Below, piece after piece: positions 1-8,318 of a DNA stretch of 64,000 nt. Source of the stretch: an uncultured Fusobacteriaceae bacterium (GTDB lineage Bacteria > Fusobacteriota > Fusobacteriia > Fusobacteriales > Fusobacteriaceae); assembly GCA_947038515.1 (NCBI GenBank), contig CAMQWJ010000002.1, forward strand, positions 1 through 64,000, read 5' to 3'. The notes under the pieces are model-generated. The model had not been told where the DNA came from. It saw only the letters and a program-made list of their open reading frames with translations, and did not search any database. A program made the translations under genes and the position numbers. Positions within the stretch are counted from its first letter, which is position 1. Every line of letters starts with the position of its first letter.

Positions 1-625
1 TATATCTCGCTTCTTCTACTTTACTTAATTTCTTTGTGAATATATATATAAACTGTGTTAACATCAATTTCGGCTCTTTTTCTCCTTTTAGTTTTTTAAA
101 ACTTCCTTCAAATGTTTTTGTTAAATTATATGTAGTTCTTCTTTTTCCATATTTATCAGTAAAATCAAATTCTACATTTGTTTTTGCTCTCACATACTTT
201 CCAAAATATTCCTCTAATAATTTTTGAAAGTATTCTTCTTTATCTTTGTGAAAACTTACCATAAAATAACTATCTCCTGAACCTATTAATCTTCCTTTTT
301 TTATATCTACATATGCTTCTACTGTGTGTTCTTCCTCTTCTGGAGTCCCTATCTTAGATTTGGGTACTATCCTTGTTTGATAAAAACTCTCGCCTGCTGC
401 ACTCCTTTTATATAAACCACCTATTTTAAATTCCTCTCCATAATCTTTTCTTAACTGCTCATCTAGCATTTTTCTTGCATTTTCTGCTGTTGCTCTTGGT
501 TGAAATATTAGTTTCTTTTCTACACCACTCTTTGAAGAATCCACATCTTTTGGTATCACTTTCATTAAAAATAGTATTACTAAAGCCAATCCTAGTAAAC
601 AATAAAGCACTTTCTTATTTTTCAT
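1..625 (-). CDS. Hypothetical membrane-anchored protein, truncated by the window edge
   Basis: The frame is open from an ATG at 625 to base 1 with no stop, so only the first 208 codons are seen and the C-terminus lies outside. The start follows a G-rich ribosome site (AGGGGGAAAA). Residues 1-20 (MKNKKVLYCLLGLALVILFL) form one hydrophobic segment, either an uncleaved anchor or a signal peptide. The rest is charged and soluble, with KEGEKEP-like Lys/Glu-rich stretches, and probably faces the periplasm. I do not recognise the family. It lies 57 bases downstream of the Tsx-like porin on the same strand and could share its transcript. The open frame and ribosome site make it a real gene; the function is unknown. 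Confidence 0.7.
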   Translation of the reverse strand, partial: MKNKKVLYCLLGLALVILFLMKVIPKDVDSSKSGVEKKLIFQPRATAENARKMLDEQLRKDYGEEFKIGGLYKRSAAGESFYQTRIVPKSKIGTPEEEEHTVEAYVDIKKGRLIGSGDSYFMVSFHKDKEEYFQKLLEEYFGKYVRAKTNVEFDFTDKYGKRRTTYNLTKTFEGSFKKLKGEKEPKLMLTQFIYIFTKKLSKVEEARY

Positions 626-682
626 TTTTCCCCCTACAACTTATTTTTTCATGTATCAAATATTGAAATTTTTCACTATTTA

Positions 683-1486
683 TTAAAACATAAAAGAATA
701 AGTAATTCCAAAAGATTGATTATTTTTATCTGAAGAATATTGATTTCTTCCTGTAAAGTTATCATTAATTTGATAAGTATAAACTAAACTTACATTTTTA
801 TAGCTAAGTTTCAAATTATTACTCCAAGAATAAGCATAACTTTTACCATTCTCTCCTCTTTCCTCTTTGTTTAATCCAAAATCTAAATCTCCCCACCCAC
901 CAAAAGTAAGTTTTATGTCCTCATTAAATTGTTTAATAAGTGTTTCATAAGCAAAAGAAAGGGTAACTCCATCCCATTGTTTTTCGTGAGTAAAATAATT
1001 TCTATTATTATATTTTTTCATTAAATTTACTTTAAAATAATTAAAATTAAAGTAATCTATACTTACTCCTAAGCCTATATTATGAATCCCTAATCTTCCA
1101 TTATTTCCATTTGTTCCTCTATATAAATATGAAATAAACCATTCATTAATTGGTCCAATAGATAAATCTTTATCTAAGAGTCCATCTAAAGATATTCTAG
1201 GATTTATTTTAGTAAATACTGTACTTGAATCCCCGTGTGAATCACTTTTAGGGCTTTCTAAAATATCATTTCGATCCATCAACCAGTATAAATCTAATAA
1301 TTTATATCTATTAGACCCCTCCAACTCCAACAATACATCTTTTGTAGGATTTCCAAAAGCATTAGGATTATTTTTACTCTTAAATATCCCTATATTAATA
1401 GTATTGTAATTATAAGGTGCATATTTAGCAAAGGATATTGTATTTAATATAAATAATATTGTGAAAAAAAATATTTTAATCTTCAT
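683..1486 (-). CDS. Tsx/OmpK-like outer-membrane channel protein
   Basis: This 267-residue protein has a signal peptide (residues 1-20, ending ISFA). The rest alternates polar and aromatic residues as in a beta-barrel and ends in Phe (SFMF), the usual outer-membrane signature. The segments LELEGSNRYKLLDLYWLMDR and INPRISLDGLLDKDLSIGP resemble the nucleoside-channel family Tsx/OmpK, which lets nucleosides and other small molecules cross the outer membrane. The ribosome site is GGGGGAAG just before ATG. A CRP-like palindrome lies about 75 bases upstream. The last 19 codons have a decayed copy at 15340-15399. The family assignment is from remembered motifs; a generic porin is the alternative. 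Confidence 0.65.
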   Translation of the reverse strand: MKIKIFFFTILFILNTISFAKYAPYNYNTINIGIFKSKNNPNAFGNPTKDVLLELEGSNRYKLLDLYWLMDRNDILESPKSDSHGDSSTVFTKINPRISLDGLLDKDLSIGPINEWFISYLYRGTNGNNGRLGIHNIGLGVSIDYFNFNYFKVNLMKKYNNRNYFTHEKQWDGVTLSFAYETLIKQFNEDIKLTFGGWGDLDFGLNKEERGENGKSYAYSWSNNLKLSYKNVSLVYTYQINDNFTGRNQYSSDKNNQSFGITYSFMF

Positions 1487-1556
1487 CTTCCCCCTCTTCT
1501 ATAATAATTATTTAATTTTTATCTCTATTTTCTATTATCATTATCATAACATTCTT

Positions 1557-1571
1557 TGTGATGGCTGTCAC
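1557..1571. promoter_or_regulatory. CRP-like operator candidate upstream of the Tsx-like gene
   Basis: TGTGATGGCTGTCACC fits the CRP half-sites TGTGA-N6-TCAC. In the minus direction it is followed at about class II spacing by a GATAAT-like -10 near 1534-1539, then the Tsx-like gene. CRP control of tsx is known in enteric bacteria; its use here is inferred from one sequence match. Confidence 0.35.
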
Positions 1572-1676
1572 CCCTTCATTAATTATTATCTCATAAAAAC
1601 TTATAATAAAAAATGAATAAAATCTATTTATTAGTTTTATCCATTTTTTAATATAAGTTATATTTTTCATATTCTT

Positions 1677-2078
1677 CTAATTAACTTTCTTCATATTTTT
1701 TAACTCTTTTAGTTCTTCTTCTAATTCTGATAAAACTAATTTTTCATCATTTATTGCCATGGACATGAGAACACCCTCAACAATTGACGCATCTGCTATT
1801 CTTATCAAATTTTTATCATACTTATCTCCATCTAAAAATTCTAAAGCTATTTCAGCATTAAAGACAGAACTCCCTAAATCTACAAAAATCATCACTCCAT
1901 CTTTTAAGTAAGCATCTTCTATAGCTTTTTTTATTATTAAAGGGTCAGAACCTAAGTTTTCACTTTCTGTTCCACTACCATTAATAACTGGAAAATCATA
2001 TTTTTTCATTTCATTACATAATATTATTATTTCTTCAGCTAATTTTTTACTATGAGATACCACTACAAAACCTAACAT
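1677..2078 (-). CDS. dhaM: Dihydroxyacetone kinase phosphoryl-donor subunit DhaM
   Basis: This 133-residue protein is a single EIIA-Man-like (PTS fructose/mannose IIA) domain. It should take phosphate from HPr on the His of the N-terminal motif VVSHSKKLAEE (His9) and pass it to the ADP held by DhaL, so that dihydroxyacetone is phosphorylated with phosphoenolpyruvate as the ultimate donor. The motifs FVDLGSS and ADASIVEG are typical of DhaM. It lacks the HPr and enzyme I domains fused on in E. coli DhaM, so it is the short Gram-positive type. Its start codon overlaps the dhaL stop by one base (TAATG), which implies translational coupling as the last gene of dhaK-dhaL-dhaM. Confidence 0.9.
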   Translation of the reverse strand: MLGFVVVSHSKKLAEEIIILCNEMKKYDFPVINGSGTESENLGSDPLIIKKAIEDAYLKDGVMIFVDLGSSVFNAEIALEFLDGDKYDKNLIRIADASIVEGVLMSMAINDEKLVLSELEEELKELKNMKKVN

Positions 2079-2695
2079 TACTTCCTCCCTACAATATCAC
2101 ATACTGTTTTTATTATTAAATAAGAAGAGACTGCTCCTGGGTCTAAATGACCTATACTTCTTTCTCCTAAATAGCTTGCTCTACCTTTTGTAGCTACCAT
2201 ATTTTTGGTTGAATTCATTCCATCTTCTGCACTTTTTGAAACTTTCAAAGCTATTTCTTTTATATCTTTATCGTCTTTATTTGCTTTCAAAGTTTCAACT
2301 GCTGGTATTATAGTATCTAACATAGTCTTTTCTTCTAAATTAGATTTTCCCCGCATTTTTATTCCCTCTATCATGGCATCCAAAGCTAAAATCCAGTCTT
2401 CAATTTTTAAATCACTTTTATCTTTCATTGTATTTCCCATTCTTAAAATTCCTGTTCCATATAATGCACCTGATGCTCCACCAACATTTGAAATTAATAA
2501 CATTGCTATTTTATTAAAAAGTTCTGCATTATTTAATCCTGTTAAATTAGGTAGTTCTTCCTTAATTTTATTGAAGCCTCTCAATAGATTAGTTCCATGA
2601 TCACTATCTCCTATAACTCTATCCAATTCAGTTAAATAATTTTCATTTTTTTCTATTGTTTCTATAATTTCTTTTATTAATACGATCATATCCAT
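2078..2695 (-). CDS. dhaL: Dihydroxyacetone kinase ADP-binding subunit DhaL
   Basis: This 205-residue protein has the DhaL signature GDSDHGTNLLRGF near residues 27-39, whose Asp residues bind Mg-ADP, followed by GGASGALYGTGILRMG, which helps hold the nucleotide. DhaL keeps the ADP/ATP cofactor permanently bound and transfers phosphate from DhaM to the dihydroxyacetone on DhaK in the cytoplasm. Length and domain match the family. The start has a GAGGTGAG ribosome site. It sits 74 bases downstream of dhaK and is coupled to dhaM. No glycerol dehydrogenase lies beside the set, so the source of dihydroxyacetone is not shown here. Confidence 0.92.
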   Translation of the reverse strand: MDMIVLIKEIIETIEKNENYLTELDRVIGDSDHGTNLLRGFNKIKEELPNLTGLNNAELFNKIAMLLISNVGGASGALYGTGILRMGNTMKDKSDLKIEDWILALDAMIEGIKMRGKSNLEEKTMLDTIIPAVETLKANKDDKDIKEIALKVSKSAEDGMNSTKNMVATKGRASYLGERSIGHLDPGAVSSYLIIKTVCDIVGRK

Positions 2696-2769
2696 TTTCT
2701 CACCTCGACTAACAAAGAAGTTTTACTTCTTCATTACTTTATTTTTTATATCATTTATATTTAAAATAT

Positions 2770-3768
2770 TTATTTCCCATTTTTAGATAATGAAATTGTG
2801 TCAGATTCAGACTTTAGTAGAGTTTCTACTTCCTCATCTAACTTTAAGATTGTTATTGAAAATCCACTCATATCCATAGAAGTCATATAATTTCCAACCA
2901 TAGTTTCTGCTACTTTTATTTCTTTTTCACTTAATATGTCAGCAACTCTATTATTTACAATAAATAGTTCTATCAATGTTGTACTACCTAACCCATTAAC
3001 AAGAACAGCTACTTTTTCATTATTGATTTCTGACTCCATTAATATTTTTTTCATTAATATATTCACATATTCATCAGCCTTTTGTGTCTTCTCTCTATGA
3101 GTTCCTGGCTCTCCATGAATTCCCAGTCCTATTTCAACTTCATCTTCTTTTAAATCAAAACTTTTTATTCCAGTTGTTAAATTTATACAAGCTTCAAGTG
3201 CTATTCCCATAGTTTTTAAATTTTTTACTACTTTTTGTCCAAGTACTTCTAATTCCTCTAATGAGTAACCTTTTTCAGCAGCAGCACCTAATATTTTATG
3301 AACAAAAATAGTTCCTGCAATTCCTCGTCTTCCTATTGTGTAAGTGCTATTTTCAACAGCTATATCGTCATCTACTATTATTTTTTTCACATTTATATTT
3401 TCAAGTTCTGCCATTTCTGCTGCCATTTCAAAGTTCATAATATCACCACTATAATTTTTAATGATAAGTAATACACCTTCACCAGTATCTACAGCTTTTA
3501 TAGCTTCATAAATTTTATCTGCACTTGGTGAACTAAATATTTCACCAGCCACTGCACCATCAAGCATTCCCAAACCTACGAAACCTCCATGTGCAGGTTC
3601 ATGTCCACTTCCACCACCACTGACCAATGCTACTTTACTCTTTTTTTTGTTTTTTCTAAGTATTATAGGTAAATCATTTAATTGTACTATTTTTTCAGGA
3701 AAAGCTTTTAACATTCCTCCTATCATTTCATTTAAAATATCCTTCGAATCATTAATAACTTTTTTCAT
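2770..3768 (-). CDS. dhaK: Dihydroxyacetone kinase substrate-binding subunit DhaK
   Basis: This 332-residue subunit binds dihydroxyacetone covalently. SGGGSGHEPAHGGFVG near residues 50-65 is the glycine-rich substrate site, and GLGIHGEPGTHRE near residue 215 carries the His that forms the hemiaminal with the substrate. Length and motifs match DhaK of PEP-dependent kinases rather than the single-chain ATP-dependent enzyme. The ribosome site is AAAGGAGGC before ATG. It is first in the dhaKLM operon; a TATACT-like -10 lies between the start and the upstream terminator at 3816-3853, so the operon probably has its own promoter. Confidence 0.93.
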   Translation of the reverse strand: MKKVINDSKDILNEMIGGMLKAFPEKIVQLNDLPIILRKNKKKSKVALVSGGGSGHEPAHGGFVGLGMLDGAVAGEIFSSPSADKIYEAIKAVDTGEGVLLIIKNYSGDIMNFEMAAEMAELENINVKKIIVDDDIAVENSTYTIGRRGIAGTIFVHKILGAAAEKGYSLEELEVLGQKVVKNLKTMGIALEACINLTTGIKSFDLKEDEVEIGLGIHGEPGTHREKTQKADEYVNILMKKILMESEINNEKVAVLVNGLGSTTLIELFIVNNRVADILSEKEIKVAETMVGNYMTSMDMSGFSITILKLDEEVETLLKSESDTISLSKNGK

Positions 3769-3815
3769 AATGCCTCCTTTAATATTAAAATAATAGTATA
3801 TTTTGAGTATACCAT

Positions 3816-3853
3816 AAAAAAAAGTTAAATTTAACCTAATTTAACTTTTTTTT
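3816..3853 (-). terminator. Rho-independent terminator of the secreted nuclease gene
   Basis: AAAAAAAAGTTAAATT and AATTTAACTTTTTTTT form a perfect stem around a 6-base loop (TAACCT). It lies between the nuclease stop (3933) and dhaK, and gives a U-run on the minus strand. The palindrome could act in both directions. Confidence 0.75.
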
Positions 3854-3932
3854 ATACTTTTTTTATTTTTATCAAAATAATATTTTAAAAAATATAATCT
3901 TAATAATTATTAATTACTTTTATTAAAAAAAA

Positions 3933-4424
3933 TTAAGAGTATTTTTTTGATTTATTTCTATTTTTATTCTTTTGATTATATCTGTATTGCCAAGGAGCAA
4001 GAGCTTTTTTCCTCCACAATCCTATTTTTGATTTTTTAGCTTTTTTTTCTGCATTAAAATAAGTTTTTTCTTTAGGAGCTAATTTTCTATAATGCCAAGC
4101 ATTACCTGTTTCTATCATTTTTAGATTTATATCTTCATTTTTATAAAAAACTTTTCCTACTGTACGTCCATACTGATCTTTTTCAATTACTTTCACATCA
4201 ATCACTTTATTTAATATGGCTCTTTCTAAATATTTTTGTGAGTCTGACCCGTAGTCTTGAGTTTTTTCTGGAGCATCAATACCAAACATTCGAATTTTCA
4301 CTTTCTTTTTGTCAATAATACTTATTATAGTATCCCCATCACTCACTTTTATTACTTTTGCTTTAATAGCATATAAGTTCATACAGAGCATTATATATAT
4401 AAGTACAATTTTAATATTTCTCAT
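3933..4424 (-). CDS. Secreted thermonuclease-like (SNase) nuclease
   Basis: This is a staphylococcal-nuclease-fold protein of 163 residues from the ATG at 4424. That start is chosen because AGGAG sits 11 bases upstream and the N-terminus then becomes a signal peptide (MRNIKIVLIYIMLCMNLYA); a longer frame to 4448 would mask it. Family motifs are DGDTI (Ca2+ site), IRMFGIDAPE (catalytic Arg and Asp), DQYGRTVGKV (second catalytic Arg) and the C-terminal KKSKIGLW. It should cut DNA or RNA outside the cytoplasm using calcium. The C-terminal tail is Lys/Asn-rich and basic. It stands alone and ends in its own terminator. Confidence 0.88.
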   Translation of the reverse strand: MRNIKIVLIYIMLCMNLYAIKAKVIKVSDGDTIISIIDKKKVKIRMFGIDAPEKTQDYGSDSQKYLERAILNKVIDVKVIEKDQYGRTVGKVFYKNEDINLKMIETGNAWHYRKLAPKEKTYFNAEKKAKKSKIGLWRKKALAPWQYRYNQKNKNRNKSKKYS

Positions 4425-4509
4425 TTTTAAATTTTCTCCTTTCATCAATTAAAATTTTTCATTTTTTCTTCTTATTATTAAATTTATTTATATCTATAAT
4501 ATTTAATTA

Positions 4510-4523
4510 GTTACTTAAGTAAC
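4510..4523. repeat. Perfect 14-bp palindrome in the nuclease/ankyrin divergent region
   Basis: GTTACTTAAGTAAC is fully palindromic and lies about 25 bases upstream of the -35 box of the ankyrin gene. It could be a regulator site. It shares the TACTTAAG core with the longer inverted repeat at 31382-31407. Confidence 0.4.
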
Positions 4524-4547
4524 ATATTTTTTATTTAAGATAAATAG

Positions 4548-4576
4548 TTGATTATTTCTTTAGAATACTCTATAAT
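4548..4576 (+). promoter_or_regulatory. Sigma-70 type promoter of the ankyrin-repeat gene
   Basis: TTGATT at 4548-4553, a 17-base spacer, then TATAAT at 4571-4576. The predicted transcript has a 5' leader of about 120 bases before the ankyrin start codon. Confidence 0.65.
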
Positions 4577-4670
4577 TATAATTAAATAACTCCTTTGATA
4601 GAATTTGGTTCAAAGATTTTATTTTACAACTTTTTAAGATATATTTCAAGTATTTTTATACTTTAATAAA

Positions 4671-4699
4671 AGGAGCAATAAATTATGAGTTTTTTTTAA
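4671..4699 (+). other. Ribosome site with four-codon leader ORF before the ankyrin gene
   Basis: An AAAGGAGC ribosome site sits 8 bases before ATG AGT TTT TTT TAA (4685-4699). This mini-ORF is in frame with, and stops 6 bases before, the long ORF at 4706, which has no ribosome site of its own. Either the long gene is translated by reinitiation after the mini-ORF, or a sense codon in the T8 run was lost. Confidence 0.5.
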
Positions 4700-4705
4700 A
4701 ATTTT

Positions 4706-7700
4706 ATGAAGACAGAAAAAGAAAAAAGAAAAGATTATTCAATTGAAAAAATTATTTTGACAACAGATGTTGGTAATTTAACTGATTTGAAAGAAAGAAT
4801 AAACAAGGAAAACATAATAGATAAAATTTTCATAGTAAAGGGAGTGACTTATTCTCCCTTAGCATATGCAATTAAAGTTAGTAACTTTACAAGTGTTGAA
4901 TATTTTATAGAGCTTGACCCACTTTTTTATCAACGAGCAAATTTTAATTTAAAAAAAGAATGTCAAAATCTAAGAAATATCAATATCATAAAACTGTTAA
5001 TGAATAATGGAGTAGATTTCAACAAATTTCAATATCCTCTCATAAAAAATAAGTTACCTGAAAAACTTAGACTTCAATATTTAAATATTGACATGTGTGA
5101 GGCTACTCTGGGATTTTATTCTCAGGTTTTATTAGATAGAGACATGAATTATAAACTTGAATTTCTAGAACAATTGGAGATACTGGAAATTAAAAGCAAT
5201 TATAAAGACTTTTTTACTCCCTCAGAAGTGTGCATACTTGGGGCGAATTGTATAAAGGTGACTAAAAAAACATTAGAGAACTCCACTGAATCACTAGATA
5301 AGCTTTTTCGGTTATTTTTACGTATAGAAGACCATAATCCAACTAAAGTAATTAATTTTATTAAATTATTTGTAGATGAAAAAGGAATGTCTCTTGAAAG
5401 TCACGAGCCACAAAGTAAAAATGATACTTTAATTCTTCAAATTTTTAATTCTTATAATAAAAATTCTGAGATAATGTTTGAAGCAATTAAAAGAATGAAA
5501 TCTTATAATGGTTTTGAAGAGAAAATATGTTCTATTTTAAATAAAAAACAGATTTCTTCTCTTAAAGGATTTAATATTACTAATGAAATGAAATTTTTCA
5601 CATTAGAAGCATATAATGAAGTTTTTAATTGTTTAAAAACTCTAAAAATATTTAATAGAGAAGTTTTAGATCATTTAATCTATAATGATTATAGCCTTAA
5701 TGAAAAAAAAACTTTAATTAATACATTCATTGAAATGGGGGGAGATATCAATGTTCTCTATTCACCTACCCCTGTAGATTCTGATAATGTTAACCTTTTG
5801 TTTATGCTAGTATACTCTAAAATGGAAGAAGATCTTATTCCACATCTTTTACAAAAAGGAGCTAAGATTGAGTACGACGGCAATAGTGCTTTATTAGCAG
5901 CTACTCACAATTACAGTTTATCCTTAATAAAATTACTATTAAGTATGGGAGCAGACCCTAATTACCAAAATTCATCTAAAGATATTATTATTGAAGGATT
6001 ATTTTTATGGAATACTCATATATTTACATTTTCTGAACAGCAAGAGGTTATTAATTTATTTTTAGCAGCTGGCTTAGATATAGACAAGCTTTATTCTTTT
6101 AATGGCAAACAATATAGTGGATTAGAAAAAATTGCTCGAACAGAAGATACTGACCAATTGTTAGAATATTTTCTTAATAACAATATTGGTGATTTTTCAA
6201 AAGGAGAAATTCCTCTTAGAGTTATTAGGAAAAACATTACTCTAGAAAATAAATTTAAAATTATAGATTTCAATCCAAATTACAGGTTTTATGATGAAGA
6301 ATATTCTATGGAGTTATCATTACTAGATATAATCTATATGTCTGATATGTCTGAAAGTGCAATTCTTATTGATTATATGCTAGAAAAGTATCCTAAAGTT
6401 AAGTTAAGTTATATAAAACAGAACTTTTATTTTCACGAAGAAGGTCTTAACATTTCAACTTATGAAAAGTTAATGAGAAATAATTCAGATTTAATAAAGA
6501 AAAAATATAGATTTGATACCCCTGATGATCTTACTTCCTATAACCCTATTACTCTATTTCTTAGGAGTATGGACTTTCTTAATCGATATAATGAGGGTAA
6601 AATCGATGAAATTATATCTATTTTGAATCTTTATGTAGAGCTTGGTGACGATGCTAATACTCGAATTAAGAGTTCAATATTACAAATAATTTCATTTGAA
6701 ATGACTAATCTTAATAAAATTGATTTAAGAATCTTTAACTGGCTATATCAAAATGGTTTTGATATAGAACGAAAAGATGGAACTCATAATGAAACACCTC
6801 TGCTTGAGCTTCATAGATATAATATAGAAGATTATAATCCTGTAGCTGAAGATGTTTATGTAAGTATTTTAGACTTTTTCTGGGAGAAAAAACCTTTTGA
6901 TCTTAATATTAGAAGTGGAGTTGAAGATGATTTACTACTTGCTTATTCAAAAGCATGTTTACCAAAAGTAGTAGAATGGATATTGAAGAAAGGTGGTAAT
7001 ATCAATACAATAGGCGGTTTTGATAATTCACCTGCACTTCATAAAGCGATTTCAAACCACTCAATGATTTCACCAAGAAGAAGAGCTCAAACTGTTGAAG
7101 TGTTACTTAAATATGGAGCAGATATCGAACAAGTTTGTAATGCAGATCACTATACCCCATTAATGTCAGCAGTATTCTACGGTGCTAAAGAGTGTGTAAA
7201 AGTTTTATTACAAGCAGGGGCCAATGTTAATGCAATTTCTCCTACTGGGGCAATAGCATCTCAGTTAGCAGTTCTTAGCCCACGTTCTTATGATGCTCCT
7301 GGACCTAACAATTATGAAAGTATTCAGTCTAATATCCTAAAAACATTAGTGGAATATGGTTCTGAATTAAATTTCCCTGGTCAGATGGAGGGGACCATTT
7401 GGACACCTCTTCAAGGTACTATATTAAATAATAAAAAAGAAATTTTTGAGACATTATTACAATTAGGGGCCGATATAAACTTTAAAGATCTTAAGAACGG
7501 AGCTACCCCTTTAATGATAGCAGTTTCTTATGGTGAAAATTATTTTATAACTAGACTTCTAGCTGTTAATTCTAATGTAGAATTAACAAATAAATTTGGT
7601 CAAAATGTTTTATTTTATTGTTTGCATAGAGAAAATCGAGAAGAAGCAATATCTCTTTATGACTCTTTTAAAAAGAATGGTCTTAAAGAAGGAAAAGCTG

Positions 7701-8101
7701 CTGGAAATATGAATTTACTTCTTCAGGCTTCTTCTCATTTATACAATCCTTTCATAGAAATATTGAGTAAAGATATCGATATAAATAGCTCTGATGATCA
7801 TGGATATACTCCTTTAATATGGGCTATTTCATCAAATGTGGACTGTGATATTCACGAAAGAATGGCTTGCATAAATAAAATAGTATTTTTAGGAGGAAGT
7901 CTTGAATCTGTAGATAATTATGGAAGAACCCCTTTAATATGGGCAGCTGATTTGAAATACCCAGAAATAATAGATAATTTAATTAGATTAGGAGCTTCAG
8001 TGGAATTATCTATTTCAATAGCATTACAATTTAATCTGAATGAAGAAATTTTGACTACTTTAAAAAAATATAAACCTTCAAATAATATACTGTTTTCTTA
8101 A
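4706..8101 (+). CDS. Giant ankyrin-repeat protein
   Basis: This 1131-residue protein has no signal peptide or membrane segment and is probably cytoplasmic. Degenerate ankyrin repeats run through it. They are clearest at residues about 390-425 (ALLAATHNYSLSLIKLLLSM), 810-855 (TPLMSAVFYGAKECVKVLLQ), 930-985 (TPLMIAVSYGENYFITRLL) and 1030-1100 (TPLIWAISS and TPLIWAADLKYPEIIDNLI). The N-terminal 380 residues have weaker repeats. Such proteins bind other proteins; no enzyme domain is visible. The only in-frame ATG near the promoter is preceded by a four-codon leader ORF instead of a ribosome site. It stands alone between its promoter and a terminator at 8245. Partner and role are unknown. Confidence 0.85.
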   Translation: MKTEKEKRKDYSIEKIILTTDVGNLTDLKERINKENIIDKIFIVKGVTYSPLAYAIKVSNFTSVEYFIELDPLFYQRANFNLKKECQNLRNINIIKLLMNNGVDFNKFQYPLIKNKLPEKLRLQYLNIDMCEATLGFYSQVLLDRDMNYKLEFLEQLEILEIKSNYKDFFTPSEVCILGANCIKVTKKTLENSTESLDKLFRLFLRIEDHNPTKVINFIKLFVDEKGMSLESHEPQSKNDTLILQIFNSYNKNSEIMFEAIKRMKSYNGFEEKICSILNKKQISSLKGFNITNEMKFFTLEAYNEVFNCLKTLKIFNREVLDHLIYNDYSLNEKKTLINTFIEMGGDINVLYSPTPVDSDNVNLLFMLVYSKMEEDLIPHLLQKGAKIEYDGNSALLAATHNYSLSLIKLLLSMGADPNYQNSSKDIIIEGLFLWNTHIFTFSEQQEVINLFLAAGLDIDKLYSFNGKQYSGLEKIARTEDTDQLLEYFLNNNIGDFSKGEIPLRVIRKNITLENKFKIIDFNPNYRFYDEEYSMELSLLDIIYMSDMSESAILIDYMLEKYPKVKLSYIKQNFYFHEEGLNISTYEKLMRNNSDLIKKKYRFDTPDDLTSYNPITLFLRSMDFLNRYNEGKIDEIISILNLYVELGDDANTRIKSSILQIISFEMTNLNKIDLRIFNWLYQNGFDIERKDGTHNETPLLELHRYNIEDYNPVAEDVYVSILDFFWEKKPFDLNIRSGVEDDLLLAYSKACLPKVVEWILKKGGNINTIGGFDNSPALHKAISNHSMISPRRRAQTVEVLLKYGADIEQVCNADHYTPLMSAVFYGAKECVKVLLQAGANVNAISPTGAIASQLAVLSPRSYDAPGPNNYESIQSNILKTLVEYGSELNFPGQMEGTIWTPLQGTILNNKKEIFETLLQLGADINFKDLKNGATPLMIAVSYGENYFITRLLAVNSNVELTNKFGQNVLFYCLHRENREEAISLYDSFKKNGLKEGKAAGNMNLLLQASSHLYNPFIEILSKDIDINSSDDHGYTPLIWAISSNVDCDIHERMACINKIVFLGGSLESVDNYGRTPLIWAADLKYPEIIDNLIRLGASVELSISIALQFNLNEEILTTLKKYKPSNNILFS

Positions 8102-8244
8102 TTTTAGAATTTTTTAAACTGTTTTACTTGAAAAACACTAGTAATTCAGCTGTTAATATTTATGTATATTTTTCTAAAAAAATCATATAGAGAATATTTG
8201 GTACTCTAATATTTTTTTAATTCTAAAATAAAATTATAATATTA

Positions 8245-8282
8245 AAAAATCACTGAATTGGAGTTCTAATTCAGTGATTTTT
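8245..8282. terminator. Bidirectional terminator between ankyrin gene and DUF4026-like gene
   Basis: AAAAATCACTGAATT and AATTCAGTGATTTTT form a perfect 15-bp stem with an 8-base loop. A-run and T-run flanks serve both converging genes. Confidence 0.85.
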
Positions 8283-8318
8283 AATTTTAGACTTGTTATT
8301 TCCCTTTTCATTTAAATA

